Under the pieces are notes generated by a model. The model was not told where the DNA came from and did not search any database. It saw only the letters and a list, made by a program, of their open reading frames with translations. From contig CAISTS010000082.1 of assembly GCA_903888485.1 (NCBI GenBank), positions 1 to 46,991 on the forward strand: a stretch of 46,991 bases of DNA, given 5' to 3'. Source of the stretch: an uncultured bacterium (GTDB lineage Bacteria; Pseudomonadota; Alphaproteobacteria; Rhodospirillales; Rhodospirillaceae). Within the stretch, counting starts at the first letter, position 1. Each line of letters starts with the position of its first letter. The translations under genes and the position numbers were made by a program. Below, piece by piece: positions 1 to 8,897 of the stretch.

Positions 1-530
1 ATTTGCGCGCCGAGGTGCAGCGGCGCGGTCGTCCCAGCAAGATCGCCGCGCTTGCCGGCAACCCGACGCCCGCCCCGCGCAACTGCAGCGTGCTCTGGGA
101 CTGGGGCGCACACGATGTGGCCATGATCCGCGCCTGCCTTGGCGCGGGCGAAGTCGTGCTGAACGACGCGCGCACCTGGCCCAAGGCCGGGGCCTTCGAC
201 AGCGTGCGCCTCGCCCTCAGATGGGGCGGCGTGCCGGTGCGCCTCAAGTTCTCCCAGCGCCTGCCACGCAAAACGCGCCACTTTTCGGTGCAATGGGGCG
301 ACGACGTGCTCGTGTACACCGACCGGCCAGCCCCTGCCGTCACATCCCAAATCCTGGCCGGGCGCGGGGAAAGTCCCAGAGTTCTCGCGGGCGGGCCCGA
401 AAATCCGCTGGGCGCCGCATTGGATTCCTTCCTCAACAAGGCTAGAAAGCGGGGCGTCGATCGGGCCGATCTCAATTTCTCGGCCGACGTGACACGCACC
501 CTTGAACTCTGCGAACGGAAACTCACGTGA
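1..530 (+). CDS. Gfo/Idh/MocA-family oxidoreductase, C-terminal part (5' truncated by window edge)
   Basis: Only the last ~175 residues lie in the window; the reading frame is open at the left edge, so the NAD(P)-binding Rossmann half is outside. The visible part fits the C-terminal alpha/beta domain of Gfo/Idh/MocA dehydrogenases: a segment VLWDWGAHDVAMIRACLG resembles the family's helix with the conserved His that lines the sugar site, and the tail PLGAALDSFL...ADVTRTLELCE matches the family's final helices. These enzymes oxidise or reduce sugars and nucleotide sugars. The stop overlaps the GTG start of the following NDP-sugar dehydratase (GTGA), so the two are translationally coupled, which fits a sugar-modification role. 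The exact substrate cannot be told. Confidence 0.7.
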   Translation, partial: LRAEVQRRGRPSKIAALAGNPTPAPRNCSVLWDWGAHDVAMIRACLGAGEVVLNDARTWPKAGAFDSVRLALRWGGVPVRLKFSQRLPRKTRHFSVQWGDDVLVYTDRPAPAVTSQILAGRGESPRVLAGGPENPLGAALDSFLNKARKRGVDRADLNFSADVTRTLELCERKLT

Positions 531-1483
531 AAATCGTAGTCACCGGCGGCGCCGGCTTCCTCGGCTCGCACCTTGTGGACCTGCTGGTGGAAACGCACCC
601 GGGGGCGCAGATCGTCGTGTTCGACAAACTCACCTACGCAGGCGACCTGCGCAACGTCGAGGACGCGGAGAAGAAGACCAAGATCGACGTGGTCATCGGC
701 GACATCTGCGACCAGAGCCTGTGCCGGCGCACACTATCGAAGGCCGAACTTCTGATTCACACCGCCGCCGAGAGTCACGTCGACAACTCCTTCGGCAATT
801 CGCTCGAATTCACCATGACGAATGTGCTCGGCACACACGTCCTGCTGGAAGCTTGCCGCTATGAAAACGTGCCGCGCATCCTGCACGTCTCGACGGATGA
901 AGTGTACGGCGAGATCCCCGTGGGCGTGGCCAACGAGAGCTCGCGGATCGCTCCAAGCAATCCCTATTCGGCCAGCAAGGCCGCGGCGGAGATGATCGTC
1001 AGCGGCTACTGGAAGTCCTACAAGGCGCCGATCACCATGGTGCGCGGCAACAACATCTTCGGCACGCGGCAGTACCCGGAGAAGATCATCCCAATCTTCA
1101 TCATGAAACTGCTCAACGGGCAGAAGTTACCCGTGCACGGCGACGGCAAGCACCGGCGCCACTACATCGCCGCGTCCGACGCGGCGGCGGCGATCATGAC
1201 CGTCGTCGCGAAGGGCGAAGTCATGAGCACCTACAACTTCGGCTCGGAGGAGGAATACTCCAACCTCGAAATCGCGCACATGATCTGCGCCGCCCTTGGA
1301 TACGACCCCAAGGAATGGATCGATCACGTACCCGACCGGCCCTACAACGACATCCGTTACGGCGTGACGCTCGATCGCATCAAGAGCCTCGGATGGGCGC
1401 CGAAGAAAAGCGTGATGTCTGAACTGCCGAGCATTATCGCCTGGTACAAGCAGAACGGCTTTCGCTACTCGGGCTTCGGCTGA
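527..1483 (+). CDS. NAD-dependent epimerase/dehydratase, dTDP-glucose 4,6-dehydratase-like
   Basis: Extended short-chain dehydrogenase of 318 residues. The N-terminus has the NAD-binding GGAGFLGSH motif (residues 7-15). Thr123-Asp124-Glu125 in STDEVYG and Tyr147/Lys151 in YSASK are the catalytic set of RmlB-type NDP-hexose 4,6-dehydratases; the adjacent Asp-Glu pair separates dehydratases from simple epimerases. The length is a little below the usual ~350. The start is GTG, overlapping the upstream stop by 4 nt, with a purine-rich CGGAA about 7 nt before it. It sits between an oxidoreductase and a methyltransferase, so it probably makes a modified deoxysugar for a glycan. The precise nucleotide sugar is unknown, hence no gene symbol. 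Confidence 0.82.
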   Translation: MKIVVTGGAGFLGSHLVDLLVETHPGAQIVVFDKLTYAGDLRNVEDAEKKTKIDVVIGDICDQSLCRRTLSKAELLIHTAAESHVDNSFGNSLEFTMTNVLGTHVLLEACRYENVPRILHVSTDEVYGEIPVGVANESSRIAPSNPYSASKAAAEMIVSGYWKSYKAPITMVRGNNIFGTRQYPEKIIPIFIMKLLNGQKLPVHGDGKHRRHYIAASDAAAAIMTVVAKGEVMSTYNFGSEEEYSNLEIAHMICAALGYDPKEWIDHVPDRPYNDIRYGVTLDRIKSLGWAPKKSVMSELPSIIAWYKQNGFRYSGFG

Positions 1484-1486
1484 GCG

Positions 1487-2422
1487 ATGTCCGACCTCGC
1501 CGCGCTCCAAGCCGCCGCACAAGCCATGCTTGCGGACGCGTCCAGCAAAGCGACGACCCAATTTGCGCGCGCGCTGGTCGCGGCCGGCCGCCAGCAGGAA
1601 GCCGCGGGCCTGTTCGAGCAGGTGCGCGGCCAAGCCGGCTACGATCTGCTGATGTGCTTCGGCCAGCTGTTCACGCAAATCGGCGAACGCGAGCGCGCCA
1701 TCGCGGCTTACGATGCCGCCGCGGCGCGCCAGCCCCAAACCGTTCTCGATAACACCGCAGCATCGGCGGCCTGGGCGCAAAGCAGCCCCTTCACCCGCGC
1801 TGCGCCGAGCCCGCGCTACGGCGAGCTGGTGACGCAGTACGAACTCATGCATCGCGCTGGCCAGGCCGAGGCCGCGACGCCGGGCGCCAAGACCTTCGAG
1901 GGCTTTGTCGGCTTCTCCATCATGGCCCCTTACATCCGCCGCTTCGCGCGCAGCATCGGCGCGACGTCGCTGCTCGACTACGGCGGCGGGCGAGGCAATC
2001 AGTACCGCTTGGGCGCGATCACCATCGACGCAGAGACCTTTGCCGATCCCCTCGCCTATCTCGGCGTTGCGCGCGTCGCCTGCTACGACCCCGGCACCGA
2101 CAGCGCGCTGCCGGACGAACGCTTTGATCTTGTGACCTGCATCGATGCCCTTGAGCACTGCGACCGGCAGGACCTGCCGTGGATCGTGCGCGAACTGTTC
2201 AGCAAGGCGGCTAAAGGCGTGTTCGTGAACATTGCGTCTTATGCCGCCGCCAAGACCCTGCCCAACGGCGAAAACGCGCACTGCACCGTCGAGGAAGCGC
2301 CGTGGTGGATGGCGGTGTTCCGCGCGGTCGCGGACGACTATCCCCACATCAGTTACGAAGCCGTGGTCGCCAAGGACCTGCGGCAGAAGAACCGCGTGGT
2401 TTTTGGACGTCGCGCGGGATGA
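1487..2422 (+). CDS. Class I SAM-dependent methyltransferase
   Basis: 311 residues. About 120 N-terminal residues are Ala-rich and helical, possibly a TPR-like or substrate-binding region. A class I methyltransferase fold follows: motif I is LLDYGGGRGNQ (about residues 162-172), and FDLVTCIDALEHC carries the post-motif acidic/His residues typical of Methyltransf_11/23 enzymes. The start lies 3 nt after the dehydratase stop, so it belongs to the same transcript as the two preceding sugar genes. A sugar or glycan methylation role is inferred from this neighbourhood only. Confidence 0.75.
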   Translation: MSDLAALQAAAQAMLADASSKATTQFARALVAAGRQQEAAGLFEQVRGQAGYDLLMCFGQLFTQIGERERAIAAYDAAAARQPQTVLDNTAASAAWAQSSPFTRAAPSPRYGELVTQYELMHRAGQAEAATPGAKTFEGFVGFSIMAPYIRRFARSIGATSLLDYGGGRGNQYRLGAITIDAETFADPLAYLGVARVACYDPGTDSALPDERFDLVTCIDALEHCDRQDLPWIVRELFSKAAKGVFVNIASYAAAKTLPNGENAHCTVEEAPWWMAVFRAVADDYPHISYEAVVAKDLRQKNRVVFGRRAG

Positions 2423-2436
2423 ATGTTCCGGGCCTC

Positions 2437-2465
2437 TTGACCGCCCGCGTGGCCCGGGGTACGAC
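2437..2465 (+). promoter_or_regulatory. Candidate sigma-70-type promoter of the metZ riboswitch transcript
   Basis: TTGACC at 2437-2442 and TACGAC at 2460-2465 are separated by exactly 17 nt. A transcription start about 6-7 nt further on would coincide with the first base of the SAM-II aptamer, as expected for this riboswitch class. The -10 is a weak match, but the -35 and the geometry are good. Confidence 0.5.
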
Positions 2466-2470
2466 AAAGA

Positions 2471-2520
2471 CCGTGGTGATTTGAGACCGGATTGCGGCCA
2501 CGTTAAAAACCGCTAAAAGG
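2471..2520 (+). promoter_or_regulatory. SAM-II riboswitch (metA element) aptamer
   Basis: The sequence carries the diagnostic SAM-II strings in order: GTGGTGATTTG (2473-2483), then CCGG, TTGCGGCCACG (2492-2502), TTAAA, and CGCTAAAAGG (2511-2520). CGTGG (2472-2476) pairs with CCACG (2498-2502) to form P1, and the 3' GCTAAA segment supplies the pseudoknot strand. SAM-II elements bind S-adenosylmethionine and are found in alphaproteobacteria upstream of metA, metZ, metC and metX-type genes; here the next gene is metZ. One small departure from the usual core is TTGCGG where TTGCAG is more common. Confidence 0.93.
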
Positions 2521-2531
2521 TCGAGGGCTTC

Positions 2532-2566
2532 AGCCCCCGTGCCAGTTCCGGTCGGGGGCTTTTTCT
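2532..2566 (+). terminator. Intrinsic-terminator-like hairpin between the SAM-II aptamer and metZ
   Basis: AGCCCCCG (2532-2539) pairs perfectly with CGGGGGCT (2553-2560) across a 13-nt loop and is followed by TTTTC. It lies directly after the aptamer and 24 nt before the metZ start, so it could be the expression platform. A shorter hairpin GGGC-TTCA-GCCC (2525-2536) would use up half of the left arm and is mutually exclusive with it. Confidence 0.7.
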
Positions 2567-2590
2567 ATGCCCGAACGTAAGGACGACGCC

Positions 2591-3784
2591 ATGACCACCA
2601 ACACCGAAGACCAACGCAAGTGGGGCCTGCAGACACGCCTAGTGCGCGGCGCCACGGACCGGAGCGAATTCGACGAAACCAGCGAGGCCATCTACCTCAC
2701 TTCGGGTTACGTCTACGACAGCGCCGAGGAAGCCGAACAGGCCTTCAAGCAGACCATCGACCGCTTTGTCTATTCGCGCTTCGGCAATCCCACGGTGCGC
2801 ATGTTCGAAAAGCGCCTGATCCTGATCGAAGGCGCCGAGGAATGCCGCGCCATGGCGACCGGCATGGCCGCCGTCTACGCAGCCCTTGCCGCCCATTTGT
2901 CCGCCGGCGACCGGCTTGTCGCCTCCCGCGCCATCTTTGGGTCTTGCCAGTACATCTGCGCCGATCTCCTACCGCGCTTCGGCATTAAGACCGAATTCGT
3001 CGACGGCTCCGACATGAACCAATGGAAGGCGGCGCTTGCGACTCCTGCGCAGGCCGTGTTTTTGGAATCGCCCTCCAACCCCGGCCTAGAGATGATCGAC
3101 ATCAAAGCCGTCTGCGAGCTCGCGCACAAAGCCGGCGCGCTGGTTGTGGTGGACAACGTCTTCGCAACGCCGCTCCTGCAGAAGCCGCTGCAGATGGGCG
3201 CTGACGTGGTGGTGTATTCGGCGACCAAGCACATCGACGGCCAGGGCCGATGCCTCGGCGGCGCGGTGCTGGGTAGCAAGCAGTTCATCACGGAAAAAGT
3301 GACGCCCTTCATGCGCCACACCGGGCCCAGCCTTTCGCCCTTCAACGCCTGGGTGTTGCTCAAGGGGCTCGAGACCCTCGATCTGCGCGTGCAGCGCCAC
3401 TGCGAGAATGCGCTCACCATCGCCAAGGCTTTGGAGAAGCAGAAAGGCATCACGCGCCTGCTCTATCCGTGGCTCGCGAGCCACCCCCAACATACGCTCG
3501 CCAAGGCGCAGATGAGCGCCGGCGGCTCGGTGATTTCCTTCGAGGTCCAGGGCGGCAAGGAGCGCGCTTTCCGGATTCTCAACGCCCTTAAGATCATCGA
3601 CATCTCGAACAATCTCGGCGATGCGAAAAGCCTTATCTGCCATCCGGCGACGACGACCCATCAGCGCCTCACACCCGAGCAGCGGGCGCATGTCGGGATT
3701 ACGGAGGGCTTCATACGCCTGTCCGTGGGACTCGAGGACGTCAACGACCTGATCGCCGACCTTTCGCAGGCCTTTGCCGCCTGA
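2591..3784 (+). CDS. metZ: O-succinylhomoserine sulfhydrylase
   Basis: PLP-dependent Cys/Met-metabolism enzyme of 397 residues that makes homocysteine from O-succinylhomoserine and sulfide. The PLP lysine is Lys213 in YSATKHIDGQGR. The YSRFGNPT and ESPSNPG motifs are typical of the family, and MetZ-type wording (SGYVYDSAEEAEQAF, GQGRCLGGAVLG) favours it over MetB/MetC. The start is set at 2591 because AAGGA (2579-2583) sits 7 nt upstream. The in-frame ATG at 2567 lies inside the terminator U-tract and has no Shine-Dalgarno. Control is by the SAM-II riboswitch just upstream. apaG and folE follow on the same strand. Confidence 0.95.
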   Translation: MTTNTEDQRKWGLQTRLVRGATDRSEFDETSEAIYLTSGYVYDSAEEAEQAFKQTIDRFVYSRFGNPTVRMFEKRLILIEGAEECRAMATGMAAVYAALAAHLSAGDRLVASRAIFGSCQYICADLLPRFGIKTEFVDGSDMNQWKAALATPAQAVFLESPSNPGLEMIDIKAVCELAHKAGALVVVDNVFATPLLQKPLQMGADVVVYSATKHIDGQGRCLGGAVLGSKQFITEKVTPFMRHTGPSLSPFNAWVLLKGLETLDLRVQRHCENALTIAKALEKQKGITRLLYPWLASHPQHTLAKAQMSAGGSVISFEVQGGKERAFRILNALKIIDISNNLGDAKSLICHPATTTHQRLTPEQRAHVGITEGFIRLSVGLEDVNDLIADLSQAFAA

Positions 3785-3832
3785 GCCGGATGCTTATATG
3801 CTCTCGCCCTGGGTGATGGAAAACAGGCTCGA

Positions 3833-4231
3833 GTGCGTATGTACGAAAAGACCACGCGTAATATTTGCGTTTCGGTGAAACCCTTTTATCTGGACGAACA
3901 GTCGTCGCCGGACGACGACAAATTCGTCTGGGCCTATAAGGTGAACATCGAGAACCGCAGCGACGAGACGGTGCAACTATTGCGCCGCCATTGGCGCATC
4001 ACCGACAAGTACGGCCACCTGAAAGAGGTGGAAGGCCCGGGTGTGATCGGCGAGCAGCCCGTTCTGAAGCCCGGCGAGTCCTTCGAGTACACCAGCGGCT
4101 GCCCGCTGACGACGCCGTCGGGCATCATGGCGGGCACCTACCATATGACCACTACCGGCGGGGAGCGCTTCGATATTGAAATACCCGCGTTTTCTCTCGA
4201 TAGCCCCTACGACAAGTCGCGCGTAAACTGA
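3833..4231 (+). CDS. apaG: ApaG/DUF525 domain protein
   Basis: 132 residues, the usual single-domain ApaG length. The fibronectin-III-like fold is recognisable from WAYKVNIENRS, LLRRHWRITD, VEGPGVIGEQPVLKPGE and YTSGCPL, followed by the MAGTYHM strand. ApaG proteins are small cytosolic proteins of uncertain biochemical role; in enterobacteria the gene lies next to apaH/ksgA, whereas in alphaproteobacteria it commonly follows metZ as here. The start is either GTG 3833 (CAGG 5 nt upstream) or ATG 3839; they differ by two residues. A TATATG at 3795 preceded by TTTGCC could give it its own weak promoter. Confidence 0.93.
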   Translation: MRMYEKTTRNICVSVKPFYLDEQSSPDDDKFVWAYKVNIENRSDETVQLLRRHWRITDKYGHLKEVEGPGVIGEQPVLKPGESFEYTSGCPLTTPSGIMAGTYHMTTTGGERFDIEIPAFSLDSPYDKSRVN

Positions 4232-4261
4232 TCCTTCGCGCGCATGTAGAGCAGGTGCACC

Positions 4262-4879
4262 ATGACTTTCGTTCCTGAGAAGCCCTCCAAGTCCGCCAAC
4301 GGCGCCAGTGCGGCGCGTCCGTCGCGCGCCGAGGCTGAAGAAGCGGTGCGCAAGCTCATCCTCTGGGCCGGCGACAATCCCGACCGCGAAGGGCTGGAAA
4401 AAACGCCTGAGCGCGTCGTGCGCTCCTACGAGGAGTTCTTCCAGGGCTATCAGCAGGACCCGGTCGAGATTCTGCGCACGACCTTCGAGGAGACCGAAGG
4501 CTACGACGAGATGGTGGTGCTCAAAGACATCACCTTCGAGAGCCATTGCGAGCACCACATGGTGCCGGTGATCGGGAAGGCCTTCGTCGCCTACCTGCCC
4601 GACAAGCGCGTCGTCGGCATTTCTAAGCTGGTGCGTGTGGTCGAAGCCTACGCCAAGCGGCTTCAGATCCAGGAGAAGATGACCGCGCAGATCGCTAACG
4701 CCATCAACGACACGCTGCACCCAAAGGGCGTGGCGGTGGTGGTCGAGGGCGAGCACCAATGCATGACCACGCGCGGCGTACACAAGCCGGGCGTCGCCAT
4801 GGTGACCTCGACGATGCTGGGCGCCTTCCGCGAAGACGCCTCAACGCGGCGCGAGTTCCTGGCGATTATCGGGAAGTAA
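4262..4879 (+). CDS. folE: GTP cyclohydrolase I (type IA)
   Basis: 205 residues. It converts GTP to 7,8-dihydroneopterin triphosphate, the first step to folate, tetrahydrobiopterin and queuosine precursors. The zinc ligands Cys96 and His99 (SHCEHH) and Cys167 (EHQCM) are present, as are the GISKLVR and [15 protein letters not shown] blocks of the T-fold. The first ~20 residues are a non-conserved, probably disordered extension. It lies 30 nt after apaG, same strand. The next 180 nt hold no gene but an inverted-repeat element. Confidence 0.96.
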   Translation: MTFVPEKPSKSANGASAARPSRAEAEEAVRKLILWAGDNPDREGLEKTPERVVRSYEEFFQGYQQDPVEILRTTFEETEGYDEMVVLKDITFESHCEHHMVPVIGKAFVAYLPDKRVVGISKLVRVVEAYAKRLQIQEKMTAQIANAINDTLHPKGVAVVVEGEHQCMTTRGVHKPGVAMVTSTMLGAFREDASTRREFLAIIGK

Positions 4880-4910
4880 GTTCAGGGCACGACACCACCC
4901 CACCCCAATC

Positions 4911-5055
4911 GTCACCCTCGGGCTTGACCCGAGGGTCCAGGGTGGCAGGCGCCGCAACATGCGGCACATTCGTACGTCGTTTCTGAAATCGAGCTTCGCA
5001 ACCCTGGACCTCGGATCGCGCGGCGCCAGCGCGCCGCTTGTCCGGGGTAACGTGA
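4911..5055. repeat. Palindromic intergenic repeat pair (GTC-stem-CCA type)
   Basis: ACCCTCGGG (4914-4922) and CCCGAGGGT (4928-4936) form a 9-bp stem with loop CTTGA, flanked by GTC and CCA. GGTCCAGGGT (4934-4943) recurs inverted as ACCCTGGACC (5001-5010), bracketing a second, degenerate unit in opposite orientation with an internal GCGGCGC/GCGCCGC stem. It fills the gap between the convergent folE and 203-aa genes. The same architecture (9-bp stem, 5-nt loop, GTC/CCA flanks) recurs at 27699-27727. Confidence 0.75.
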
Positions 5056-5060
5056 GTAGG

Positions 5061-5672
5061 TTAGCGGATGTACTTCGCCATGACTTGGCGGACCTGCGGC
5101 TCAAGCTGGTTATCCAGCAAGTCGAAGGCGGCGATGATCATGCCGGTCCAGACCTGCTGCTTGTCGGCTTCGGTCGCATCTTCGCGCACGGTCATGGTGT
5201 TGTTGGAGGCGCCTGAGGCGCTGGACAGCACTTGGCCGTTGGGATCGATGATAGCGAGCTCGACCTGCAACGAGGCTTCGTACTCAGCCGACTGATCCTT
5301 GGTGAACCAGCCCTTGATGCCCTTCTTCACGGGCAGAAGCTTTTCGGTCAGATCGCTGCCCTTGATGGTGATGCGCAGCTTGTTGACGCTGTTGCCGGTA
5401 AGCTGAAAGCGCCCGCCCGCCCATTCGCGTGCCGCATCTTCGAAACGCAGCTGCGAGCGATGATTGACGTGCGGATAATCGCGCGGCGGGATGCCGTCGT
5501 TGACGAACTCGATGGCGGTGGCATCAACCTGCAGCGCGGCACGGTTTTTGAACATCAAGGTCTGCGCGCCGGCGAACGCCTGCGGCGCGGCGGTTGCAAC
5601 ACCTAAGGTGCCTGCGACAACCAGCACGGCGGCCAAGGCGAAGCGGCGGGTAACGGTCTGAAAACGGGTCAT
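5061..5672 (-). CDS. Hypothetical exported protein downstream of hslO
   Basis: 203 residues. The N-terminus (about residues 8-35, RRF then a hydrophobic Ala/Val/Leu run ending near AFA-GAQ) looks like a Sec signal peptide without a lipobox cysteine. The rest is soluble; a block RITIKGSDLTEKLLPVKKGIKGWFTKDQ and the acidic/Gln C-terminus do not match a family I can name. It overlaps the hslO stop by 4 nt (ATGA), so it is the last gene of the argD-argF-hslO unit. A periplasmic location is inferred; function is unknown. Confidence 0.75.
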   Translation of the reverse strand: MTRFQTVTRRFALAAVLVVAGTLGVATAAPQAFAGAQTLMFKNRAALQVDATAIEFVNDGIPPRDYPHVNHRSQLRFEDAAREWAGGRFQLTGNSVNKLRITIKGSDLTEKLLPVKKGIKGWFTKDQSAEYEASLQVELAIIDPNGQVLSSASGASNNTMTVREDATEADKQQVWTGMIIAAFDLLDNQLEPQVRQVMAKYIR

Positions 5673-6639
5673 GTTGGTGAGCCTTTCTCGGTTTCTGTTT
5701 GGTGCCGGCGGGCGATGTCCTCGATATGCGCGGCGGTGAACACATACTCCGCGCGGCAGTATTCGCAGGTCATGTTGATCTTTCCGTCTTCAGCGTAACT
5801 CGTCACTTCTTCTACCGGAAATGAGGCAAGAATGCGTTCGCTGCGCTCTTGCGAACAACGGCATTTGAAACGGATCGGGCGCCGCGGCAACGGTACAACG
5901 CCCACGGTTATGAAAAGTCGCGTTAACAATCTTTCGGGTGTCAGGGACAAATCCAGCAATTCCGCGTCTTTGACGCTGCCCATGAGGATGACGGCCGTGC
6001 GCCAGGCGTCGTCGAGCTCGTCGCGGCTGAGGAGCTTAAGGCCGCCCTCCTCGGGCATGCGCTGCAGGAGCAAAGCCCCCGCCCGCCAGGACTCGCCGGG
6101 AGCCTTGGGCGGCGCGACGGCCAGTTTAAGGGCCGATTCAAGCTGCTCGGACTGGCGGAAGTAGTGATGCACGGCATCGGCCAGCCTCTCACCCGAGAGC
6201 TCCACGATGCCCTGGTACCGCTCTGTGTCCGGCCCCTGGTCGACGGTGAAAGCGAGGTGCCCGCCGGCGCCGATCAGGTGCGGCATCTTGCCCCCGGCGC
6301 GCACGCGCTCCATCTCCGCCGCCACCGCCTCGGGATCGAATTTGGCGCAACCGCGCAGGTCGCCCTCGCTGGTGACATCGGTCACCAGCATGTTCACCGG
6401 ACCTTTGGCCTGGACTTGCAGCGTAAAGACACCGGTGTATTTGAGGCCGCCGGCAAGGGCGACGGCAGCAGCCATGGCTTCGGCGAGCAAGACCGATACC
6501 GGCTCGGGGTCTTTGTGACGCGCGAGAATTTCGGTGACGGTTCCAGTCAGGCGGACGAGCCGCCCGCGAAAAGCGCCCCCATTCACGATGAACGGCAAAC
6601 AGACGTCGTTTGGATCGACCGCCGCCTGATCGGCGGCCA

Positions 6640-6640
<1 letters not shown>
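5669..6640 (-). CDS. hslO: Hsp33 redox-regulated molecular chaperone
   Basis: 323 residues from the chosen start. Hsp33 is a cytosolic holdase activated by oxidation of a four-cysteine zinc centre. The centre is visible near the C-terminus as CRCSQER (Cys-x-Cys) and CEYCRAEY (Cys-x-x-Cys). The N-terminal fold shows GRLVRLTGTVTEIL and LLAEAMAAAVALA, as in the family. The ATG at 6640 overlaps the argF stop (TGATG), arguing for translational coupling; a GTG at 6655 would add five residues and cannot be excluded. The stop overlaps the next gene by 4 nt. Confidence 0.95.
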
Positions 6641-7554
<914 letters not shown>

Positions 7555-7574
7555 GACGTTCGGCCTCGGGAAAA

Positions 7575-8750
7575 TTAAGCCGCGAACAACGCGGCGGCGC
7601 GGTCGATCATGCCAACGGCGGCATCGACCTCGGCTTCGGTGATGATGAGCGGCGGCACCAGGCGCACGACGTTGTCGCCGGCGCCGACCGTCAGCAGGCC
7701 TTCGTTCATGAAGCGGGTCACAACCTCGCCGTTGGGCACGCGGCACTTGAGCCCGATCATCAGGCCTTTGCCGCGCACGACCTCGAACACTTTGGGATAT
7801 TTGGCGACGATCGCCGTCAGCTTGGGCCACAGATAAGCGGAGACCTTCTGCACGTGCGGAAGGAATCCGGGATCGAGCATGACATCCATCACCGCATTGG
7901 CCGCCGCCATGGCGAGCGGATTGCCGCCGAAGGTCGAGCCGTGCGTGCCCGCGCTCAAATATTTGGCGGCGCGTTCGGTCGCGAGGCAAGCGCCGACGGG
8001 GAAACCGCCGCCCAAACCCTTGGCCAGAGCCATGATGTCGGGCGTGACTCCGGTCCACTCGTAAGCAAAGAGTTTGCCGGTACGGCCCATGCCGGTTTGC
8101 ACTTCATCGAAAATCAGCAGCAGGCCGAACTCGTCAGCCATGGCGCGCAAACCGCGCACGTAATCGGGATCGAGGGGCATGATGCCGCCTTCACCCTGGA
8201 TCAACTCCACGGCGACGGCCGCGGTCTGCGGCGTGATGGCCGCGCGCGCTTCGTTGAGGTTGCCGTAGGCCACCTGGTCGAAGCCTTCGACGTTGGGCGC
8301 GAAGCCGTCGAGGTGCTTGGCCTGGCCGCCGGCGGAAATGGTCGCGAGCGTGCGGCCGTGGAAAGCGCCGCGCACGGTGATGACGCGGAACTTGTCCTTG
8401 TTGCCTTGCGCCTGATGAAACTTGCGCGCCATTTTCAGCGCACACTCCATGGCTTCCGCACCGGAGTTGCAGAAGAAGACACTGTCGGCGAAGGAATTGG
8501 CGACCAGACGCCCGGCCAACTTTTCCTGGCCGGCGACACGGTAGAGGTTCGACGTGTGCCAGACCTTTTCGGCCTGCGCCTTCAAGGCCTGCACGAGATG
8601 CGGGTGCGCATGGCCAAGCGCATTCACAGCCACGCCCGCGCCGAAGTCGAGGAAGCTGCGGCCGTCGACGGTGTACAGCATCGCGCCCTGACCGCGTTCG
8701 AAAACGAGGTCGGTGCGGGCGTAGGTCGGCATCACTGCGGAAATAGTCAT
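7575..8750 (-). CDS. argD: Acetylornithine (succinyl-DAP) aminotransferase
   Basis: 391 residues, class III PLP aminotransferase. It moves an amino group from glutamate to N-acetylglutamate semialdehyde in arginine synthesis; the family often also serves lysine synthesis. Family signs are [48 protein letters not shown] and the PLP-lysine region [13 protein letters not shown]. The start [13 protein letters not shown] is preceded by GAGGG at 8-nt spacing. It is the first gene of the minus-strand argD-argF-hslO unit; a 17-bp palindrome lies in its leader at 8784-8800. Confidence 0.95.
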   Translation of the reverse strand: MTISAVMPTYARTDLVFERGQGAMLYTVDGRSFLDFGAGVAVNALGHAHPHLVQALKAQAEKVWHTSNLYRVAGQEKLAGRLVANSFADSVFFCNSGAEAMECALKMARKFHQAQGNKDKFRVITVRGAFHGRTLATISAGGQAKHLDGFAPNVEGFDQVAYGNLNEARAAITPQTAAVAVELIQGEGGIMPLDPDYVRGLRAMADEFGLLLIFDEVQTGMGRTGKLFAYEWTGVTPDIMALAKGLGGGFPVGACLATERAAKYLSAGTHGSTFGGNPLAMAAANAVMDVMLDPGFLPHVQKVSAYLWPKLTAIVAKYPKVFEVVRGKGLMIGLKCRVPNGEVVTRFMNEGLLTVGAGDNVVRLVPPLIITEAEVDAAVGMIDRAAALFAA

Positions 8751-8783
8751 AGCCGTCGCCCTCGTCTGGCGAATTTTCTCGTC

Positions 8784-8800
8784 CAAGGTTTTGAACCTTG
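8784..8800. promoter_or_regulatory. 17-bp perfect palindrome in the argD 5' region (possible operator)
   Basis: CAAGGTT (8784-8790), TTG, AACCTTG (8794-8800) lies 34 nt upstream of the argD start. It could be a dimer-binding operator or a leader hairpin. No regulator is identifiable from the window. Confidence 0.35.
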
Positions 8801-8814
8801 AACCTCTCGAGCCG

Positions 8815-8845
8815 GAAAAAAATAGGGGCGGTCTCCAGACCGCCC
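8815..8845 (-). terminator. Intrinsic terminator of the ABC-2 permease gene
   Basis: GGGCGGTCT (8826-8834) pairs with AGACCGCCC (8837-8845). On the minus strand the hairpin is followed by CTATTTTTTT. It lies 53 nt past the permease stop and just before the argD leader, so it separates two minus-strand transcripts. Confidence 0.8.
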
Positions 8846-8897
8846 AGGGCCGCGATTCATACGCCAAACCGCAATTTTGTCAACGGCCCGCGCGGCG

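Noticed and set aside
1127..2467. Long minus-strand open frame (446 codons) opposite the dehydratase and methyltransferase genes
   Set aside because: It spans two convincing plus-strand genes, has Arg/Gly/Ala/His-rich composition typical of antisense frames in high-GC DNA, and no recognisable domain.
7555..8058. N-terminal extension of argF to 472 codons
   Set aside because: The extra part is antisense-free frame noise inside argD; the family N-terminus begins at MSAPPKHF, 20 nt after the argD stop.
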